A stretch of 11,599 bases of DNA from Gemmatimonadota bacterium. Lineage in GTDB: Bacteria; Gemmatimonadota; Gemmatimonadetes; Gemmatimonadales; GWC2-71-9. The notes beneath the pieces are model-generated. The model saw nothing but the letters and a program-made list of their open reading frames with translations. It had not been told where the DNA came from and ran no database searches. The stretch spans positions 8,454 to 20,052 of the forward strand of contig QHTW01000100.1 of assembly GCA_003220955.1 (NCBI GenBank). Reading direction: 5' to 3'. The translations under genes were made by a program, and so were the position numbers. Each line of letters begins with the position of its first letter. The stretch's first letter is position 1. Positions 9,572 to 11,599 of the stretch are shown piece after piece.

Positions 9572-10237
9572 TTATGAATGATTGATGCGGCTAGCCGCGG
9601 CCGCTGCGCCGAACCCGTTGTCGATGTTGACCACGGTCACGCCGGAAGCGCAGGAATTCAGCATGGCGAGGAGCGCGGCGAGTCCGCCAAACGAGGCCCC
9701 ATAGCCGACACTCGTCGGCACGGCAATGACCGGTACTTTCACGAGTCCCCCGACGACGCTCGGCAGCGCGCCCTCCATCCCCGCCACCACGATGATCACA
9801 CCGGCGGATCGCAGTACATCGGTCTGCGTGAGAAGGCGATGGATGCCGGCCACCCCGACGTCGGTGAGCCGCTCGACGCGATTCTTGAGTGCCCGGGCGC
9901 TGACCGCGGCCTCCTCGGCTACCGGAAGGTCGCTGGTTCCGGCAGTACAGATCAGTACGGTCCCTCTGCCGGTCGGCGGTGGCTCGGGTTCAGGGGGTAG
10001 AAAAACCGTCCGCCCGAGCGCGTTGACTTCAGCGCGTCGAAACCGCGCGGCCAATGCGTTCGCATGATCGGCATCGGCACGCGTCGCGAGAAAGCTGCCA
10101 CCCGCCGCCTCGAGGCGCTCCGCGATCGCGACGACCTGCCCGACCGTCTTGCCCGGACAAAAAACCACCTCCTGATGTCCCTGCGTGATGGGCCGGAGGT
10201 GATCGATCGTCGCGAACGGCAACCGCTCGAAGTTCAC
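9572..10237 (-). CDS. larB: Nickel-pincer cofactor biosynthesis protein LarB (PurE-like), short N-terminus
   Basis: LarB carboxylates and hydrolyses nicotinic acid adenine dinucleotide to pyridinium-3,5-biscarboxylate mononucleotide, the first step to the nickel-pincer cofactor of lactate racemase and relatives. The start NFERLPFATIDHLRPITQGHQEVVFCPGKT matches the LarB N-terminal part, and the PurE-like domain (about 90-221) carries CTAGTSDLPVAEEA, VAGMEGALPSVVGGL and VPTSVGYGASFGG. Cys196 in MLNSCASG matches the catalytic cysteine of Lactobacillus LarB. The 221 residues are about 25-30 shorter than usual, missing the leading helix. GTG 10237 is chosen because it overlaps the dusB stop as GTGA, implying translational coupling; the frame is open further upstream but there only shadows dusB. 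LarC and LarE are not in view. Confidence 0.88.
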   Translation of the reverse strand: MNFERLPFATIDHLRPITQGHQEVVFCPGKTVGQVVAIAERLEAAGGSFLATRADADHANALAARFRRAEVNALGRTVFLPPEPEPPPTGRGTVLICTAGTSDLPVAEEAAVSARALKNRVERLTDVGVAGIHRLLTQTDVLRSAGVIIVVAGMEGALPSVVGGLVKVPVIAVPTSVGYGASFGGLAALLAMLNSCASGVTVVNIDNGFGAAAAASRINHS

Positions 10238-11223
10238 GCGGCGACCTCGAGCGCCGACTCCCGCAGATATGCATCGAAAATCTTCTCGGCTTCGGACATC
10301 GACTCGATCGCAAACAGCCGCTGCCGCAATTCCGACGCATCTCGCAGGCCCCTCGTGTACCACCCGAAGTGCTTGCGGAATTCGAGCGCCGTTTTGCGGG
10401 TGTCGCCCTGCAGGCGCAGCGCCAGCTGCGCGTGCTCCAAGGCAATGCCAAAACGCTCCGCAGGCGTCGGATCGAGTCGCTTGGCGCGACCGGCCAATAA
10501 GTCCCGCGCCTGCGCAAAGAGCCACGGATTCCCGAACGAGCCGCGCGCGATCATGATGCCGGCGCAACGCGTGTGATTCCGCATGGCCAGCACGTCCTCG
10601 GGAGTGCGGATGTCGCCATTCCCGATTACCGGGATTTCGAGCGCATCCACGACCTGCGCGATCTCGTCCCAGTCCGCGGCGCCCTGGTACATCTGCGTCC
10701 GCGTTCGCGGATGCAACGTGAGAGCGCGCGCGCCCGCGTCCTGACAGCGCAGCCCGATCGTCACAGGATCGCGCTGCGATTCGTCCCACCCGCTGCGGAT
10801 CTTCACCGTCACCGGCAGGTGAGTCGCCTCGCGCACCGCGCGAATGATGCCGCGCACCAGTGTCATGTCCTTGAGGCAGCCGGACCCGCCGTTGTTCCTG
10901 ACGACTTTCTTGACCGGGCACCCGAAGTTGATGTCGACGAAGTCCGGCTCGAACAGCCTGGTCACCATGCCGGCCGCCGTGGCCATCACGCCGGCATCGG
11001 CTCCGTAGATCTGGATGCCGATCGGACGCTCGACGGGCTCAAACCGCATTTCCGCCAGTACGCGCTCGATGCCGAGTGAAATGCCGACCGACGAGATGAA
11101 CTCCGACACGACGACATCTGCCCCAAACCGGCGGCAGATCTGCCGGAATGGCGATTCCGACACTCCCGCCATAGGAGCGAGAAAGAGCGGCACGTCGTGC
11201 GCGACGGAATACGGGAAGTGCAT
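10234..11223 (-). CDS. dusB: tRNA-dihydrouridine synthase, DusB type
   Basis: An FMN-dependent enzyme that reduces uridine to dihydrouridine in the tRNA D-loop with NADPH. With start ATG 11223 it has 329 residues, normal for bacterial Dus. Near the N-terminus is the FMN-binding APMAGVSESPFRQICRRFGA, then QIYGAD, then the catalytic segment DINFGCPVKKVVRNNGGSG with Cys102 (E. coli DusB Cys100), VTVKIRSGWD, ALTLHPRTRTQMYQG, IPVIGNGDI and MIARGSFGNPWLF; a helical tRNA-binding domain follows from about 235. The K-V spacing after GCP and the RTRTQMYQG segment favour DusB, though DusA/C-type specificity cannot be excluded by eye. TTG 11259 is an alternative start with AAAGG upstream, adding 12 residues. 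It is first of the dusB-larB-cyclase operon. Confidence 0.93.
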   Translation of the reverse strand: MHFPYSVAHDVPLFLAPMAGVSESPFRQICRRFGADVVVSEFISSVGISLGIERVLAEMRFEPVERPIGIQIYGADAGVMATAAGMVTRLFEPDFVDINFGCPVKKVVRNNGGSGCLKDMTLVRGIIRAVREATHLPVTVKIRSGWDESQRDPVTIGLRCQDAGARALTLHPRTRTQMYQGAADWDEIAQVVDALEIPVIGNGDIRTPEDVLAMRNHTRCAGIMIARGSFGNPWLFAQARDLLAGRAKRLDPTPAERFGIALEHAQLALRLQGDTRKTALEFRKHFGWYTRGLRDASELRQRLFAIESMSEAEKIFDAYLRESALEVAA

Positions 11224-11283
11224 GCGGTGGAACGTAATAGCGCGTTGCGCGACGAGCAACCAACATTTACCTTTCGCGCGCCA

Positions 11284-11599
11284 ATGCGCCTACGCGAGTT
11301 CTTCTCCGAAGACGCCATCAAGCTCGAGCTCGAGAGCACCACGAAAGACGCCGTGCTCAAAGAGCTCGTCTCGCTGCTCAAACTCGATGAGAAAGCGCAG
11401 GCGATGCTGTTCAAGATGCTGAAGCGCCGCGAGACGCTTGGCTCGACCGGCATCGGACAGCAGATCTCAATTCCCCACTGTCGCTCGCTGGTCGTCAGCC
11501 GCCTGCGCTGCGCCTTCGGGCGGAGCCCGAAAGGCATCGACTTCAAGGCGATCGACGACAAACCGGTGCTCTACTTCTTCCTGATCGTCGCCCCGCCGC
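11284..11599 (+). CDS. PTS EIIA domain protein, fructose/PtsN type (3' end cut by window)
   Basis: The first 105 residues of a phosphotransferase-system EIIA of the fructose/nitrogen family, from ATG 11284, running off the window. Motifs: MRLREFFSEDAIKLEL at the start, then RRETLGSTGIGQQISIPHCR, in which His65 is the phosphorylated residue, and KPVLYFFLIVAPP entering the last part of the fold. Family members of about 150 residues act in the cytoplasm either in sugar uptake or, as PtsN, in regulation of nitrogen, potassium and envelope processes; the visible part does not decide. It could also be the start of a longer fusion. No strong ribosome site is seen. It diverges from dusB across only 60 bases (11224-11283), which must hold both promoters. 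Confidence 0.9.
   Translation, partial: MRLREFFSEDAIKLELESTTKDAVLKELVSLLKLDEKAQAMLFKMLKRRETLGSTGIGQQISIPHCRSLVVSRLRCAFGRSPKGIDFKAIDDKPVLYFFLIVAPP

Noticed and set aside
10238..10921. Longer larB frame running up through dusB
   Set aside because: The extra part reads in a different frame of the dusB coding sequence and has no LarB similarity; GTG 10237 with the GTGA overlap is the reasonable start.
11039..11266. Minus-strand frame starting at ATG 11266 close to AAAGG
   Set aside because: It is out of frame with dusB and its AAAGG lies only 3 bases from the ATG; the product is a shadow of the DusB N-terminus.

Overview
The window is GC-rich, tightly packed bacterial chromosome: eleven protein genes (purL and the last gene run off the ends) and one tmRNA gene. 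There is no rRNA, tRNA, CRISPR array, transposase or other mobile element. The high GC, the small BTAD-type regulator, the secreted DUF4384-like and PKD-like proteins and the housekeeping content would fit a member of the Gemmatimonadota or a neighbouring phylum. That placement is an inference from gene style, not from a marker comparison.

Left part, plus strand (2-4728): the 3' end of purL, then purF and ppdK, with gaps of 7 and 24 bases, so probably one transcript. PurL and PurF are steps 4 and 1 of de novo purine synthesis. Pyruvate phosphate dikinase interconverts pyruvate + ATP + Pi with PEP + AMP + PPi, and PPi is also a product of PurF. As read, purF is broken by a single-base frameshift near 1294-1315. 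Removing one C from the CCCC run at 1298-1301 restores a complete enzyme of about 467 residues.

Middle part (4729-7595): a Yip1-family membrane protein lies on the minus strand, its stop codon directly abutting that of ppdK. Diverging from it is a two-gene plus-strand unit: a secreted DUF4384-like protein and, 14 bases on, a short winged-helix/BTAD regulator. Facing them on the minus strand is a small lipoprotein with an Ig/PKD-like domain.

Right part, minus strand (7689-11223): reading right to left, dusB (tRNA dihydrouridine synthase), larB (nickel-pincer cofactor synthesis, overlapping dusB by 4 bases) and a membrane-anchored GAF-GGDEF diguanylate cyclase form a probable operon. The tmRNA gene ssrA follows only 13 bases after the cyclase stop codon. 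Its own sigma70-like promoter overlaps that stop codon, and a strong intrinsic terminator ends it. At the right edge, diverging from dusB, is the start of a PTS EIIA (fructose/PtsN type) gene.

Nothing here is an obviously new defence or mobile system. The points most worth a second look are the purF frameshift, the secreted-protein plus BTAD-regulator pair, the hairpin sitting on the cyclase start, the shortened LarB and the compact ssrA promoter arrangement.
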